DNA from: Actinoplanes octamycinicus
GTDB taxonomy: Bacteria; Actinomycetota; Actinomycetes; Mycobacteriales; Micromonosporaceae
Direction of reading: 5' to 3'
Length of the DNA: 64,000 nt
Assembly: GCF_014205225.1 (NCBI RefSeq)
Contig: NZ_JACHNB010000001.1
Coordinates: 1,426,001-1,490,000, forward strand
The position numbers and the translations under genes are program-made. Numbering within the stretch: the first letter of the stretch is position 1; each line of letters starts with the position of its first letter. Shown here one piece after another: positions 36,287 through 44,885 of the stretch. The notes under the pieces were generated by a model, which saw nothing but the letters and a program-made list of their open reading frames with translations, searched no databases and had not been told where the DNA came from.

Positions 36287-39200
36287 TCATCCCGGCATGT
36301 CAGACGCGTAGGCGACAGTTTCCGCGGGAGCGGGTTCGACCCCGGTCACCGCCAGGGTGTCGCGCAGCTCCTCGGCGGCGGCCCGCTCGCTCGCCTGCTC
36401 GGTGGAGTGCGCCAGCCGCACCGCCTCCTCGGCCGCCGCGCGGGCCTCCGCGCACCGGTCCGCGGCGGCCAGCACCCGGGCCCGGACCATGGCCGCGACC
36501 ACGCCGCTGCGCACGTCCTCGGCGGCCACGTCGCGGGACCGCTCGATCCAGGTCAACGCGGACTCCACCCGCCCCTCGGCGAGCAGCGCCGAGGCGTAGG
36601 AGGCCAGCGCGTGCCGCCGGGAGAAGAGCAGCGACGGCGACGAGGTGTCGCTGGCGATCGGCGCCAGCAGCCCGATCGCGGTGCTCGCGTCGCCCGCCCG
36701 GGTCCGCGCCTCGGCGAGCAGCACCCGCGGCCCGACCTGGGCCGGGGCCAGCGCGTTGTGCGGCTCGACCGCGGTCATCACCCGCCGGGCGTCGGCCTCG
36801 GCGGTGGCCAGGTCGCCCCGCTGCAGCGCGACGAACCCGTGCAGCGTGCCGGCCATCCCGAGGAGCAGCGGGTGCCCGGTCTTGTCGGCGAACCAGAGCG
36901 CGTCGCCGAGCAGGTCGGCGGCGTGGTCGAACTCGCCCAGCCCGCGGGCGATCGCGCCGCGCACCACCATCGCCAGCCCGCAGCCCCAGTCGTCGGCGAC
37001 CTCCTGGAACTCCCGGTACGCCCGGCGGGCCTGGCTGTCCGCCGCGCCCAGGTCGCCCAGCTCGGCCGCCGCGTAGGCCTCGACCACCCGCAGCGTGCCG
37101 ACCGCCCAGCCCTCGCCGACCCGGTCGCCGAACGGCAGGAAGATCCGGGCCAGCCGGCGCGCCTCCTGCAGCCGGCCGGCCAGCAGCCGGGCGAACGCCG
37201 TGGTGCCGCGCAGCCAGGACCGGCCGACCGGGTCGCCGAGCTCGGCGAAGAGCCGCGCGGCCCGGCCCAGCACCGCGTCGGTGCCGGCGAAGTCGCCCCG
37301 GGTGGTGGTCACCCAGGCCAGGTTCTGCAGCGCCCAGGCCTGGCCGTGCCGGTCGCCGGCGGCCAGGGTGACCTGGTAGGCCGCGGCGAACCGGCTGCTC
37401 GCCTGGCTCAGCTTGCCGTTCAGGAAGTCGGCCATGCCGAGCCGGCGCATCGCGTTCGCCCGCTCCGGCAGCAGCTGCGCCTCGGTGGCCACCTCCAGGG
37501 CCTCCTGCCAGGCGGCCACCGCGCGGCTGCCGTCGCCGAGCGCCTCGTAGGCCCGGCCGGCCACGATCATCGCCTCGGCCCGGCACACCGGGTCGTCCAC
37601 CGCCCGATCGGTGATCTTCTGCCCGTACGCCAGCGCCTCCTCGGCCCGGCCCAGCCGCAGCAGCGCCCGGGCCAGCACCAGCTGGTCGGGCAGCGGCAGC
37701 TCGCCGCCGGCCAGCACGGTGGCCCGCTCGGCGTACTCGATCGCGGCGGCCGGCTCGATGTTGGCCAGCGCGCGCCGGGCCATCCGGCCGAGCGCGGCCA
37801 CGGCCAGCCCGGCCACCTCCCGGACCGCGGCGTCCGGGCGCAGCCGGACCGCGTCGGCCAGCTCGATCGCCGCCTCGGCGTGCGCGGCCACGAACGCGTC
37901 CCGCTCGTTGGCCGACAGGCTCAGCCGGGTGGCGCCGTCCGGATAGTCGCGGACCGTCTCCGGCGCCGCCCAGGTCGCCAGGTAGGCGTGCCGCTCGGCG
38001 AGGTCGGCCTTGCCGATCCCGGCGTACGCCGCCTCGCGCATCAGCGGGGTGGTGAACTGGTACCCACCCCGGCTGCGGTGGATCATGCGGCGTTGCAGCA
38101 GCTCGTCGACGGCCCGCTCGAGCTCGGCGGCCGGGTCGGCGTCGCCCGCCGCCTCGGCCAGCGGACGCCGCTCGTGCAGCGCCTCGAGCACCCCGCCGGG
38201 CACCGTGGTACCGGCCACCGAGGCGTCCCGCAGCACCGCGCGCGGCTCGGCGGAGAGCGCGTCGATCCGGGCGGCGAGCACCGCGGCCAGGTCCCGGGAG
38301 AGCAGCCGGCGGCCCAGCGAACCGGCCGCGAGCTGCCACTTGCCGGCCGCGTTGGCGCCCACCGCCGGGGTCAGCGCGCCCCGCTCCATCAGCAGGGTGA
38401 CCATCTCGGCCAGGTAGAACGGATTGCCCTGAGCGGTGGCGAGCAGCCGGTCGATGTCCGGCTGCGGCAGCTTCCCGCCGTTCAGGTACGAGGTGAGCAG
38501 CCGGCCCGCGTCCGCCCCGCGCAACGGCGGCAGGGTGTGCACCTCGGCGTCGGCCAGATGGGTCAGCCCGCCCCCGCGGACCAGCTCCGGCCGGCCGAGC
38601 AGCAGCACCACCACCGGGCCCTCCAGCCGGGACACCGTGCTGCTCAGCGCGTCGACCGTGGTGGCGGTGGCGTCGTGCAGGTCGTCGACGATCACCATCA
38701 GCGGGATGGTGGCGGCCATCGCGGTCAGCAGGTCGGCCACCGCGATCGAGATCGCCTCGGCGTCCACCCGCTTGGCGCTCGGCGGCCAGTCGGCGGGCGC
38801 GGCCGGGCCGCCCGGGTTGACCGGGGCCTCGCCGTAGCCGAGCAGGACCAGCAGGCGGTCGGTGTCCAGCGTCACGCCGAGCCGCTGGCCGACCTTGCGC
38901 AGCCGCTCCTCGACCACCGTCCGCCCGACCGTGCTGACCACGTCCTTGGGCAGGCCGGCGGCCTTGCGGACCAGGTCGGCCAGGGGCGCGTAGCGGCGCC
39001 GCTCACCGAACGCGCGGCAGCGCACCCGCAGGACCCGGGCGCCGCCCGCCTCGTAGCCCGCGGCCAGCCGTTTCACCTCGCCGGCGAAGCGCGACTTGCC
39101 GATCCCGGCCTCCGCGGTCATCACCAGCACCCGGGGCGTGCCCGAGTCGATCGCCTCGGCCAGCCGGCCGGAGACCCGGCCCAGCTCGGCCTCCCGGCCC

Positions 39201-39892
39201 ACGAACGGCGCCTCGTCGCCCAGGCCGGACCGGGTGCCCGGGGCGTCGTGCAGGCCGAGCAGCTCGTAGGTCGGCACCGGCTCGCGTTTGCCCTTGAGCC
39301 GCAGCGGGCGCAGCTGCCGCCAGGAGGCGACGTGCCGGGTGCCGTTGCTGGTGCGCTCGCCGGCGTAGACCGCGCCGACCGCGGCCGCGTCGGCCAGCCG
39401 GGCGGCGGTGTTCACCGTGTCGCCGATGACCGTGTATTCGATGCCGGCCTGCATGCCGGCGACCACCTCGCCGGTGTTCAGCCCGACCCGCAGGCCGAGC
39501 GGGGCGCCGCCGCCACGCTCGTCGTCGAGCACCCGGCGGACCGCCCGCTGCATGCTCAGCGCCGCCCGGACCGCCCGCTCGGCGTCGTCCTCGTGCGCCA
39601 CCGGGGCGCCGAAGACCGCCATGATCCCGTCGCCGGTCAGCTTGTCGACGTGCCCGCCGAACGTCTTGACCGCGCCGGCCAGCGCGGCCAGCACCCGGTC
39701 GGTGACCGCGCCGACCCGCTCCGGGTCGAGGTCCTCGGACCAGGAGGTGAAGTCGGAGAGGTCGCCGAAGAGCACGGTGACGATCCGGCGCTCGGCGGCC
39801 GGCAACGCGGCGGCCGCGGGCAGCGCGGAGCCGCAGTGATGGCAGAAGCGGGCACCGGGGACGGCGACGGTGCCGCACACGGGGCAGGTCAC
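36287..39892 (-). CDS. Adenylate/guanylate cyclase with zinc ribbon, P-loop ATPase and TPR region
   Basis: GTG 39892 overlaps the stop of the upstream gene (GTGA); the longer frame to 40297 runs into that gene and is rejected. The 1201-residue chain begins with a zinc ribbon (CPVCG and CHHCG, residues 3-22). A class III cyclase domain follows (about 35-190) with both metal Asp (VLFGDLSDFT and KLTGDGIMAVFG) and the transition-state Asn region (IGDTVNTAARL). A STAND-type ATPase follows with Walker A AEAGIGKS, then VIVDDLHD. The last 500 residues are Ala/Arg-rich helical repeats of TPR type. It should make cAMP under control of a protein-interaction platform; the Crp-like regulator nearby is a natural receiver. 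Confidence 0.92.
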   Translation of the reverse strand: MTCPVCGTVAVPGARFCHHCGSALPAAAALPAAERRIVTVLFGDLSDFTSWSEDLDPERVGAVTDRVLAALAGAVKTFGGHVDKLTGDGIMAVFGAPVAHEDDAERAVRAALSMQRAVRRVLDDERGGGAPLGLRVGLNTGEVVAGMQAGIEYTVIGDTVNTAARLADAAAVGAVYAGERTSNGTRHVASWRQLRPLRLKGKREPVPTYELLGLHDAPGTRSGLGDEAPFVGREAELGRVSGRLAEAIDSGTPRVLVMTAEAGIGKSRFAGEVKRLAAGYEAGGARVLRVRCRAFGERRRYAPLADLVRKAAGLPKDVVSTVGRTVVEERLRKVGQRLGVTLDTDRLLVLLGYGEAPVNPGGPAAPADWPPSAKRVDAEAISIAVADLLTAMAATIPLMVIVDDLHDATATTVDALSSTVSRLEGPVVVLLLGRPELVRGGGLTHLADAEVHTLPPLRGADAGRLLTSYLNGGKLPQPDIDRLLATAQGNPFYLAEMVTLLMERGALTPAVGANAAGKWQLAAGSLGRRLLSRDLAAVLAARIDALSAEPRAVLRDASVAGTTVPGGVLEALHERRPLAEAAGDADPAAELERAVDELLQRRMIHRSRGGYQFTTPLMREAAYAGIGKADLAERHAYLATWAAPETVRDYPDGATRLSLSANERDAFVAAHAEAAIELADAVRLRPDAAVREVAGLAVAALGRMARRALANIEPAAAIEYAERATVLAGGELPLPDQLVLARALLRLGRAEEALAYGQKITDRAVDDPVCRAEAMIVAGRAYEALGDGSRAVAAWQEALEVATEAQLLPERANAMRRLGMADFLNGKLSQASSRFAAAYQVTLAAGDRHGQAWALQNLAWVTTTRGDFAGTDAVLGRAARLFAELGDPVGRSWLRGTTAFARLLAGRLQEARRLARIFLPFGDRVGEGWAVGTLRVVEAYAAAELGDLGAADSQARRAYREFQEVADDWGCGLAMVVRGAIARGLGEFDHAADLLGDALWFADKTGHPLLLGMAGTLHGFVALQRGDLATAEADARRVMTAVEPHNALAPAQVGPRVLLAEARTRAGDASTAIGLLAPIASDTSSPSLLFSRRHALASYASALLAEGRVESALTWIERSRDVAAEDVRSGVVAAMVRARVLAAADRCAEARAAAEEAVRLAHSTEQASERAAAEELRDTLAVTGVEPAPAETVAYASDMPG

Positions 39893-40698
39893 AGCCGGTC
39901 CAAACCGTCGGCCCCTGCCGCTGATTCCCGCTCCAGGTGGTCGATCTGGGCGGCCGCCGACCACTCGGCGGCGAACCGCACCCGCGGATCGATGTCCGGG
40001 TAGACCAGGTCGACCACCGCCGCCGGGGTCCGCGCGCCGGCCGCCATCGCGGCGCTGACCTGCGCGAGCCGCTCCATCCGGTGGCTCAGATATTCCTCGG
40101 CCAGGGCCGCGGTGTCGGCCCGGGCCGGTCCGTGGCCGGGGAGCATCAAGACTTTCTCGTACGCCCGGAGCAGTCGCAGACTCGACAGGTAGGAGCCCAG
40201 GTCCCCGTCCGGCGCGGCCACCACCGTGGTGCCGCGGCCCAGGATCGTGTCCCCGGTGAACATCACCCGCTCGCTCCCGCACTCGACGAGAAAGCACACC
40301 GAGTCGCCGGTGTGCCCCGGAGTCTCCAGGACGTGTATTGCCAGCCCGTCGCGATCCGGAGTCACACCCGAGTCGAACGGCTCACCGTGCTCCCGGCCGG
40401 CGGCCCGCACCGGGACGCCGCCGAGCAGCTCGGCGAGCCGCCCGGCGCCCTCCACGTGATCGTGATGACCGTGCGTGATCAGGATCGACCGGTAGGGGCC
40501 CTGCTCGGCGATCGCGCGCAGGTGCCCCTCGTCCAGCGGTCCGGGATCGATCACCGTGGCGAACTCCGCCCCGGGAGCCCGCAGGATCCACGTGTTCGTC
40601 CCGTCGAGCGTCATCGGTCCCGGGTTGGGAGCACGTAGCAGCGACACCCAACCCGGCAGCCGGTCGACCTCGGCCGACGCGGGCTCAGCACCCCCCAT
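39889..40698 (-). CDS. Metallo-beta-lactamase-fold hydrolase
   Basis: The 269-residue protein has the metal motif THGHHDHVEG (HxHxDH), ETPGHTGDS and FTGDTILG, followed by a helical C-terminus as in the LACTB2/glyoxalase-II-like branch (nuclease or thioester hydrolase). ATG 40698 is preferred over GTG 40758 because TACGAT lies 7 bases upstream (leaderless) and the extra 20 residues are not conserved-looking. Equivalent to Rv3677c, which is next to crp in mycobacteria; here 9 kb separates them. Confidence 0.88.
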   Translation of the reverse strand: MGGAEPASAEVDRLPGWVSLLRAPNPGPMTLDGTNTWILRAPGAEFATVIDPGPLDEGHLRAIAEQGPYRSILITHGHHDHVEGAGRLAELLGGVPVRAAGREHGEPFDSGVTPDRDGLAIHVLETPGHTGDSVCFLVECGSERVMFTGDTILGRGTTVVAAPDGDLGSYLSSLRLLRAYEKVLMLPGHGPARADTAALAEEYLSHRMERLAQVSAAMAAGARTPAAVVDLVYPDIDPRVRFAAEWSAAAQIDHLERESAAGADGLDRL

Positions 40699-40705
40699 GC
40701 CGAGA

Positions 40706-40711
40706 ATCGTA
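40706..40711 (-). promoter_or_regulatory. Leaderless -10 box (TACGAT)
   Basis: TACGAT ends 7 bases before ATG 40698; drives the metallo-beta-lactamase gene and the coupled cyclase gene. Confidence 0.5.
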
Positions 40712-40793
40712 CGTCGGGAATCCAGGGTGAGCCGAGACACGATGTCCGTTCCGGTCACCTTGGGTGATCAAACCCGGCCGAACCCGCCCAACC

Positions 40794-41279
40794 TCACGCC
40801 ACCTCGGCGATGACCTCGACTTCCACCGGGGCGCCGAGGGGCAGCTCGGCCACCCCGACCGCGCTCCGGGCGTGCCGCCCCTGCTCGCCGAGCACCTCGC
40901 CGAACAGGTTGGAGGCGCCGTTGACCACGGCCGGCTGGCCGGTGAAGCCCGCGGCCGAGGCCACGAACCCGGACACCTTGACGATCTTGACGAGCCGGCC
41001 CAGGCCGACCAGCGCGTCGATCGCGGCCAGCGCGTTCAGGGCACAGATCTTGGCGAGCTCGGTGGCCTCCTCGACGGAGACCTCGGCGCCCACCTTGCCG
41101 GTCTGCGGCAGCTTGCCGTCGACCATCGGCAGCTGGCCGGAGACGTAGACGTAGTTGCCGGACTGCACGGCCGGCACGTAGGACGCGATCGGCGCCACCA
41201 CGGACGGCAGGGTCAGGCCCAGCTCGGCCAGTTTCGCGTACGCGTCGACGCCGCCCTCGCCGGCGATCGGCGTGGTCAC
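40794..41279 (-). CDS. RidA/YjgF-family protein
   Basis: A 161-residue member of the RidA superfamily (enamine/imine deaminase-like fold). YVYVSGQLPM, KICALNALAAID and the C-terminal APVEVEVIAEVA follow the family pattern. The usual substrate Arg near the C-terminus is not obvious (VGVAELPLGAPVEVE), so it belongs to a non-canonical subgroup. GTG 41279 overlaps the stop of the small upstream gene (GTGA). Equivalent to Rv3678c. Confidence 0.88.
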   Translation of the reverse strand: MTTPIAGEGGVDAYAKLAELGLTLPSVVAPIASYVPAVQSGNYVYVSGQLPMVDGKLPQTGKVGAEVSVEEATELAKICALNALAAIDALVGLGRLVKIVKVSGFVASAAGFTGQPAVVNGASNLFGEVLGEQGRHARSAVGVAELPLGAPVEVEVIAEVA

Positions 41280-41431
41280 GACTTCGGCCGCTTCATGTAG
41301 GCGACGAGTTGCTCGGGGTTGGGACCCGGCACTACCTGGACCAGCTCCCAGCCGTCCTCGCCCCAGTTGTCGAGGATCTGCTTGGTCGCGTGTACCAGCA
41401 GGGGCACGGTCACGTACTCCCACTTCTGCAT
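41276..41431 (-). CDS. DUF4177-type small protein
   Basis: A 51-residue protein starting MQKWEYVTVPLLVHATKQ, containing GEDGWELVQVV and ending KRPKS. This matches the short DUF4177 family (KWEY at the start, DGWELV in the middle) found beside RidA and ArsA-like genes in actinobacteria. ATG 41431 has TAAGGAG about 10 bases upstream. The stop overlaps the RidA start. Function unknown. Confidence 0.85.
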   Translation of the reverse strand: MQKWEYVTVPLLVHATKQILDNWGEDGWELVQVVPGPNPEQLVAYMKRPKS

Positions 41432-41463
41432 GGCTCGGACACTCCTTAGTCGGGTACCGGCAC

Positions 41464-41469
41464 AGCTTA
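41464..41469 (-). promoter_or_regulatory. Candidate -10 box for the DUF4177-RidA pair (TAAGCT)
   Basis: TAAGCT lies 32 bases upstream of ATG 41431, leaving room for the AAGGAG ribosome site. Confidence 0.4.
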
Positions 41470-41494
41470 GGGCCCGGTGTACCGGCTGGTTGGC

Positions 41495-41500
41495 TAGGCT
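41495..41500 (+). promoter_or_regulatory. Candidate -10 box for the gene at 41548 (TAGGCT)
   Basis: TAGGCT lies 47 bases upstream of GTG 41548, back to back with the reverse promoter at 41464-41469. Confidence 0.35.
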
Positions 41501-41547
41501 GAGCGGGATTACGTACGGAAAGCTCTCAAGCCATCGCGGAGGGTGAC

Positions 41548-42366
41548 GTGACCCAGTTCCCGGGCCATCCGGATCCGCCGCCGTCGCCCGATCCGGAGCC
41601 GCCGACCCCGATCCCGCCGGCCGAACCGATCCCGGTGCCGGAGCCGCCGCACACCGGGCGGCACGCGCACCCGGATCCCGCTCATGATCTGACCATGGAG
41701 CAGCCGGCCGTGCCGGCGGCGGGCTGGCACCAGCCGCCGGCGCACGGCCCGTGGCACGCCCGGCACGAGAAACCCGGCGAGTGGCAGTACTCCCCGCCCG
41801 AGCACCTGGCCTGGGAGCACTCCCCGCCGGCCGCGGTGCAGCCGCCCGAGCCGGAGCCGATCTGGGTGAGCCGGCCCACCGACACCGAGACCTGGCAGCT
41901 GCCGCGGCGCCCCGGAGCGGCCGCCTCGCGCCGCTCCTCGCTCTTCGTCTCGCTGGCGCTGGCCGCCACGCTGGCGCTCTGCGGCGGCGGGGCGGTCTCC
42001 GCCTATCTGCTCTACCGGGACGCCGACAACCCCGGTTCGCCCGACCCGGCCACCGCGGTGAACCGGTTCCTCACCGCGGTCTACACCCAGCAGGACGCCG
42101 GCGCCGCCGAGGACCTGGTGTGCCGTAAGTCTCGGGACCAGAACCGGCTGGCCGACCGGGTGCAGCAGATCCGCAGCTACGCCGACGGCTACCAGGGCGC
42201 CGTGTTCCGCTGGGACGACCCCGCGGTGACCAGCGCCGACGAGGGCGAGGCCGAGGTCGGCGTGCGGGTGGTGATGTCCACCGAGGACGAGAAGACGGCC
42301 GCCCAGGATCTGGAGTTCACCGTGGTGCGCAAGAGCGGCTGGCTGGTCTGTGACGTCTCCGGCTGA
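41548..42366 (+). CDS. Membrane-anchored protein, Pro/His-rich cytoplasmic tail, small outer domain
   Basis: GTG 41548 follows GGAGGG at 5 bases. The first 125 residues are extremely Pro/Glu/His/Trp-rich, then one membrane segment (about 132-155, with [15 protein letters not shown]) and an outer domain of about 110 residues ([25 protein letters not shown] to GWLVCDVSG). The outer domain and membrane segment are paralogous to the protein at 4540-5130. Its NTF2-like size suggests a ligand- or protein-binding accessory domain; function unknown. Confidence 0.75.
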   Translation: MTQFPGHPDPPPSPDPEPPTPIPPAEPIPVPEPPHTGRHAHPDPAHDLTMEQPAVPAAGWHQPPAHGPWHARHEKPGEWQYSPPEHLAWEHSPPAAVQPPEPEPIWVSRPTDTETWQLPRRPGAAASRRSSLFVSLALAATLALCGGGAVSAYLLYRDADNPGSPDPATAVNRFLTAVYTQQDAGAAEDLVCRKSRDQNRLADRVQQIRSYADGYQGAVFRWDDPAVTSADEGEAEVGVRVVMSTEDEKTAAQDLEFTVVRKSGWLVCDVSG

Positions 42367-42419
42367 CCGTGCTGCCCGCGCGAGGGGAAAACCCGGGCAA
42401 CCCCGTTTTTGAGACGCCG

Positions 42420-42425
42420 TAACGT
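42420..42425 (+). promoter_or_regulatory. Leaderless -10 box (TAACGT)
   Basis: TAACGT ends 7 bases before ATG 42433. This fixes the start of the first ArsA-like gene at 42433 rather than at GTG 42424, which lies inside the box. Confidence 0.5.
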
Positions 42426-42432
42426 GGAAGAC

Positions 42433-43386
42433 ATGGGTGAGCATCACGGCAACTGGCCGGAGCGACTGCACATCGTGACCGGCAAGGGCGGGACCGGCAA
42501 GACGAGCGTCGCCGCCGCCCTGGCGCTGGGTCTGGCCGCCGGTGGCCGCCGCACCCTGCTGGTCGAGGTGGAGGGCCGGCAGGGCATCGCCCAGCTGTTC
42601 GGCATCGACCCGCTGCCCTACGCGGAGCGCCGGATCACCACCACCACCGGGGGCGGCGAGGTCCGCGCCCTGCCGGTGGACCCCGAGGAGGCCCTCCTCG
42701 AGTACCTGGACATGTTCTACAAGCTCGGCGCGGCCGGCCGGGCGCTGCGCAAGGTCGGCGCCATCGACTTCGCCACCACGATCGCCCCGGGGCTGCGCGA
42801 CGTGTTGCTCACCGGCAAGGTCAAGGAGGCCACCACCCGCTCCGCGGACGGCCGCCGGGTCTACGACGCGGTGATCCTGGACGCCCCGCCCACCGGCCGG
42901 ATCGGCCGCTTCCTCAACGTCACCGCGGAGACCGCCAAGCTGGCCAAGATGGGCCCGATCAAGACCCAGAGCGACGGGGTCGCCTCGCTGCTGCGCTCGC
43001 CGATGACCGCCGTGCACGTGGTCACCCTGCTGGAGGAGATGCCGGTGCAGGAGACCCTGGACGCGGTCGAGGAACTGCGCGGGCTGGGCATCCCGCCCGG
43101 CCGGATCATCCTGAACGGGACCCGGCCGCCGCTGCTGGCCGGCGGCAAGGTGACCAAGGCGGAGCTCAAGCGGGGCCTGGTCGCGGCCGGGCTGCCGGCC
43201 GCCCCGGCCACGGTCAGCCAGCTGGCCGCCGAGGCGCAGGCCCACCTGACCCGGCGCGAGCTGGAGGAGTCGCTGCGGCACGACCTGACCGAGCGCGGCC
43301 GCCCGATGGTCGAGCTGCCCCAGTTGCCCGACGGGGTGGACCGGGCCGGGCTGGACGTGCTGGCCGCCCGGTTGATGAGTGTTTGA
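42433..43386 (+). CDS. ArsA-like ATPase, first of a pair
   Basis: The 317-residue ATPase of the ArsA/Get3 class has the deviant P-loop GKGGTGKTSVA, LLVEVEGRQGIAQLFG and the switch region ILDAPPTGR. It lacks the metal-binding Cys of arsenite pumps, and no arsB is nearby. Equivalent to Rv3679; in mycobacteria the pair Rv3679/Rv3680 forms a heteromer that affects metabolism of glycerol and redox stress. It is shorter than its partner because the middle domain is reduced. Confidence 0.9.
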   Translation: MGEHHGNWPERLHIVTGKGGTGKTSVAAALALGLAAGGRRTLLVEVEGRQGIAQLFGIDPLPYAERRITTTTGGGEVRALPVDPEEALLEYLDMFYKLGAAGRALRKVGAIDFATTIAPGLRDVLLTGKVKEATTRSADGRRVYDAVILDAPPTGRIGRFLNVTAETAKLAKMGPIKTQSDGVASLLRSPMTAVHVVTLLEEMPVQETLDAVEELRGLGIPPGRIILNGTRPPLLAGGKVTKAELKRGLVAAGLPAAPATVSQLAAEAQAHLTRRELEESLRHDLTERGRPMVELPQLPDGVDRAGLDVLAARLMSV

Positions 43387-43412
43387 TTCTCCAGCGTCCG
43401 ATCTCCAGGCCT

Positions 43413-43418
43413 TACTCT
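43413..43418 (+). promoter_or_regulatory. Leaderless -10 box (TACTCT)
   Basis: TACTCT ends 6 bases before GTG 43425 (3 before GTG 43422). The second ATPase gene could therefore be transcribed separately from the first. Confidence 0.4.
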
Positions 43419-43424
43419 GAAGTG

Positions 43425-44564
43425 GTGGCTGATGTGACCGCTGCACGGCTCGACGTCGACGCCCTGCTCGCCGATCCGGCGATCCGGATCGTGGTGTGCT
43501 GCGGCTCCGGTGGCGTCGGCAAGACCACCACGGCCGCGGCGCTCGGCCTGCGGGCCGCCGAGGTGCACGGCCGCCGCACCGTGGTGCTGACCATCGACCC
43601 GGCCCGCCGGCTGGCCCAGTCGATGGGCCTCACCGAGCTGGACAACACCCCACGCCAGGTCAAGGGCATCGACGCCGGGGCGTCCGGCGGCGAGCTGCAC
43701 GCCATGATGCTGGACATGAAGCGCACCTTCGACGAGGTGGTCGAGCAGCACACCACGCCGAAACGCGCCGCGGAGATCTTCGCCAACCCGTTCTACCAGG
43801 CGATGAGCTCGACCTTCGCCGGCACCCAGGAGTACATGGCGATGGAGAAGCTGGGCCAGCTGCGGTCCGGCGACCAGTGGGACCTGATCGTGGTGGACAC
43901 CCCGCCGTCCCGGTCCGCGCTCGACTTCCTGGACGCGCCGGCCCGGCTCTCCCGGTTCCTCGACGGCCGGATGCTGCGGATGCTGCTGGCCCCGGCGCGG
44001 GCCGGCGGCAAGAGCATGTTCAGCCTGGTCACCGCGTCGTTCGGGCTGTTCTCCCGGGTGGTGCAGAAAATCCTCGGCGCGCAGCTGCTCACCGATCTGT
44101 CCGGCTTCGTGGCGGCGCTGGACTCGATGTTCGGCGGGTTCCGGCAGCGCGCCGATCAGACGTACCGGATCCTGCAGGACCCGCAGACCGCGTTCCTGCT
44201 GGTCGCCGCGCCGGAGAAGGACGCGATCCGGGAGGCCGCCTACTTCGCCGAGCGGCTGGTCACCGAGCGGATGCCGCTGAGCGGCCTGGTGCTGAACCGG
44301 ATGCACCAGACCGAGCCGGCCGGGCTGTCCGCCGAGGAGAGCGAGGCCGCCGCGGACCGCCTGGCCACGGCCGGCGACCAGCCGGTCACCGCGGACGCGC
44401 TGCGGATCCACGCCGCGCTGCTGCGGCAGAGCGAGCGGGAGATCCGGGTCGCGGCCGGTTTCACCGAGGCCTTCCCGCAGGTGCCGACGACCGCGGTGGC
44501 AGCGCAGCCCGCCGACGTCCACGACGTCGACGGGCTGCGAACGATCGGCGCACTGCTCGCCTGA
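43425..44564 (+). CDS. ArsA-like ATPase, second of a pair
   Basis: The 379-residue protein has the P-loop GSGGVGKTTTA, TIDPARRLAQSMG and VVDTPPSRSALDFLDAP, all typical of ArsA/Get3 ATPases. GTG 43425 is chosen from the promoter spacing; GTG 43422 and 43434 are alternatives. Equivalent to Rv3680. The two proteins presumably form the heterodimer whose ATP sites lie at the interface. The C-terminus converges on the whiB4-like gene 18 bases away. Confidence 0.9.
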   Translation: MADVTAARLDVDALLADPAIRIVVCCGSGGVGKTTTAAALGLRAAEVHGRRTVVLTIDPARRLAQSMGLTELDNTPRQVKGIDAGASGGELHAMMLDMKRTFDEVVEQHTTPKRAAEIFANPFYQAMSSTFAGTQEYMAMEKLGQLRSGDQWDLIVVDTPPSRSALDFLDAPARLSRFLDGRMLRMLLAPARAGGKSMFSLVTASFGLFSRVVQKILGAQLLTDLSGFVAALDSMFGGFRQRADQTYRILQDPQTAFLLVAAPEKDAIREAAYFAERLVTERMPLSGLVLNRMHQTEPAGLSAEESEAAADRLATAGDQPVTADALRIHAALLRQSEREIRVAAGFTEAFPQVPTTAVAAQPADVHDVDGLRTIGALLA

Positions 44565-44582
44565 CGAGCGGTGCTCGCCTGA

Positions 44583-44885
44583 TCAGCGGGTGGAGACCAG
44601 CACCTTGTCGGCGCCTTTCTCCTTCAGAGCGGCCTCGAACATCTTCCGCCAGCTCGCCACGTGCGGGTGGCGGCGCAGCAGGGCCCGCCGCTCCCGTTCT
44701 GTCATGCCTCCCCAGACGCCGAACTCGATCCGGTTGTCCAGGGCGTCGGCGAGGCATTCGTAGCGGACCGGGCAGCTGCGGCAGATCCTCTTCGCCACGT
44801 TCTGCTCGGCGCCCTGCACGAACAACGCGTCAGGGTCGCCACTCTGACACGCCGCCATGCTGGGCCAGTCGCTGATCATCCCCAT
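44583..44885 (-). CDS. whiB4: WhiB-family iron-sulfur transcription regulator (WhiB4-like)
   Basis: The 100-residue protein has the four cluster Cys at 13, 35, 38 and 44 (C-x2-C-x5-C after the first), the GVWGG turn at 56-60 and a basic C-terminus for DNA binding. Such proteins bind a [4Fe-4S] cluster and respond to oxygen, NO and thiols. The position between the second ArsA-like ATPase gene and ponA2 is that of Rv3681c (whiB4), hence the symbol. ATG 44885 or 44879 could be the start; AAGGGGGG lies upstream. Confidence 0.9.
   Translation of the reverse strand: MGMISDWPSMAACQSGDPDALFVQGAEQNVAKRICRSCPVRYECLADALDNRIEFGVWGGMTERERRALLRRHPHVASWRKMFEAALKEKGADKVLVSTR

Noticed and set aside
36287..40297. 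1336-residue cyclase beginning at 40297
   Set aside because: The upstream 135 codons overlap the metallo-beta-lactamase gene; the zinc ribbon begins right after GTG 39892, which overlaps that gene's stop.
42433..44564. Arsenite efflux ATPases
   Set aside because: No Cys metal site and no arsB/arsR nearby; context is the Rv3679-Rv3680-type pair.
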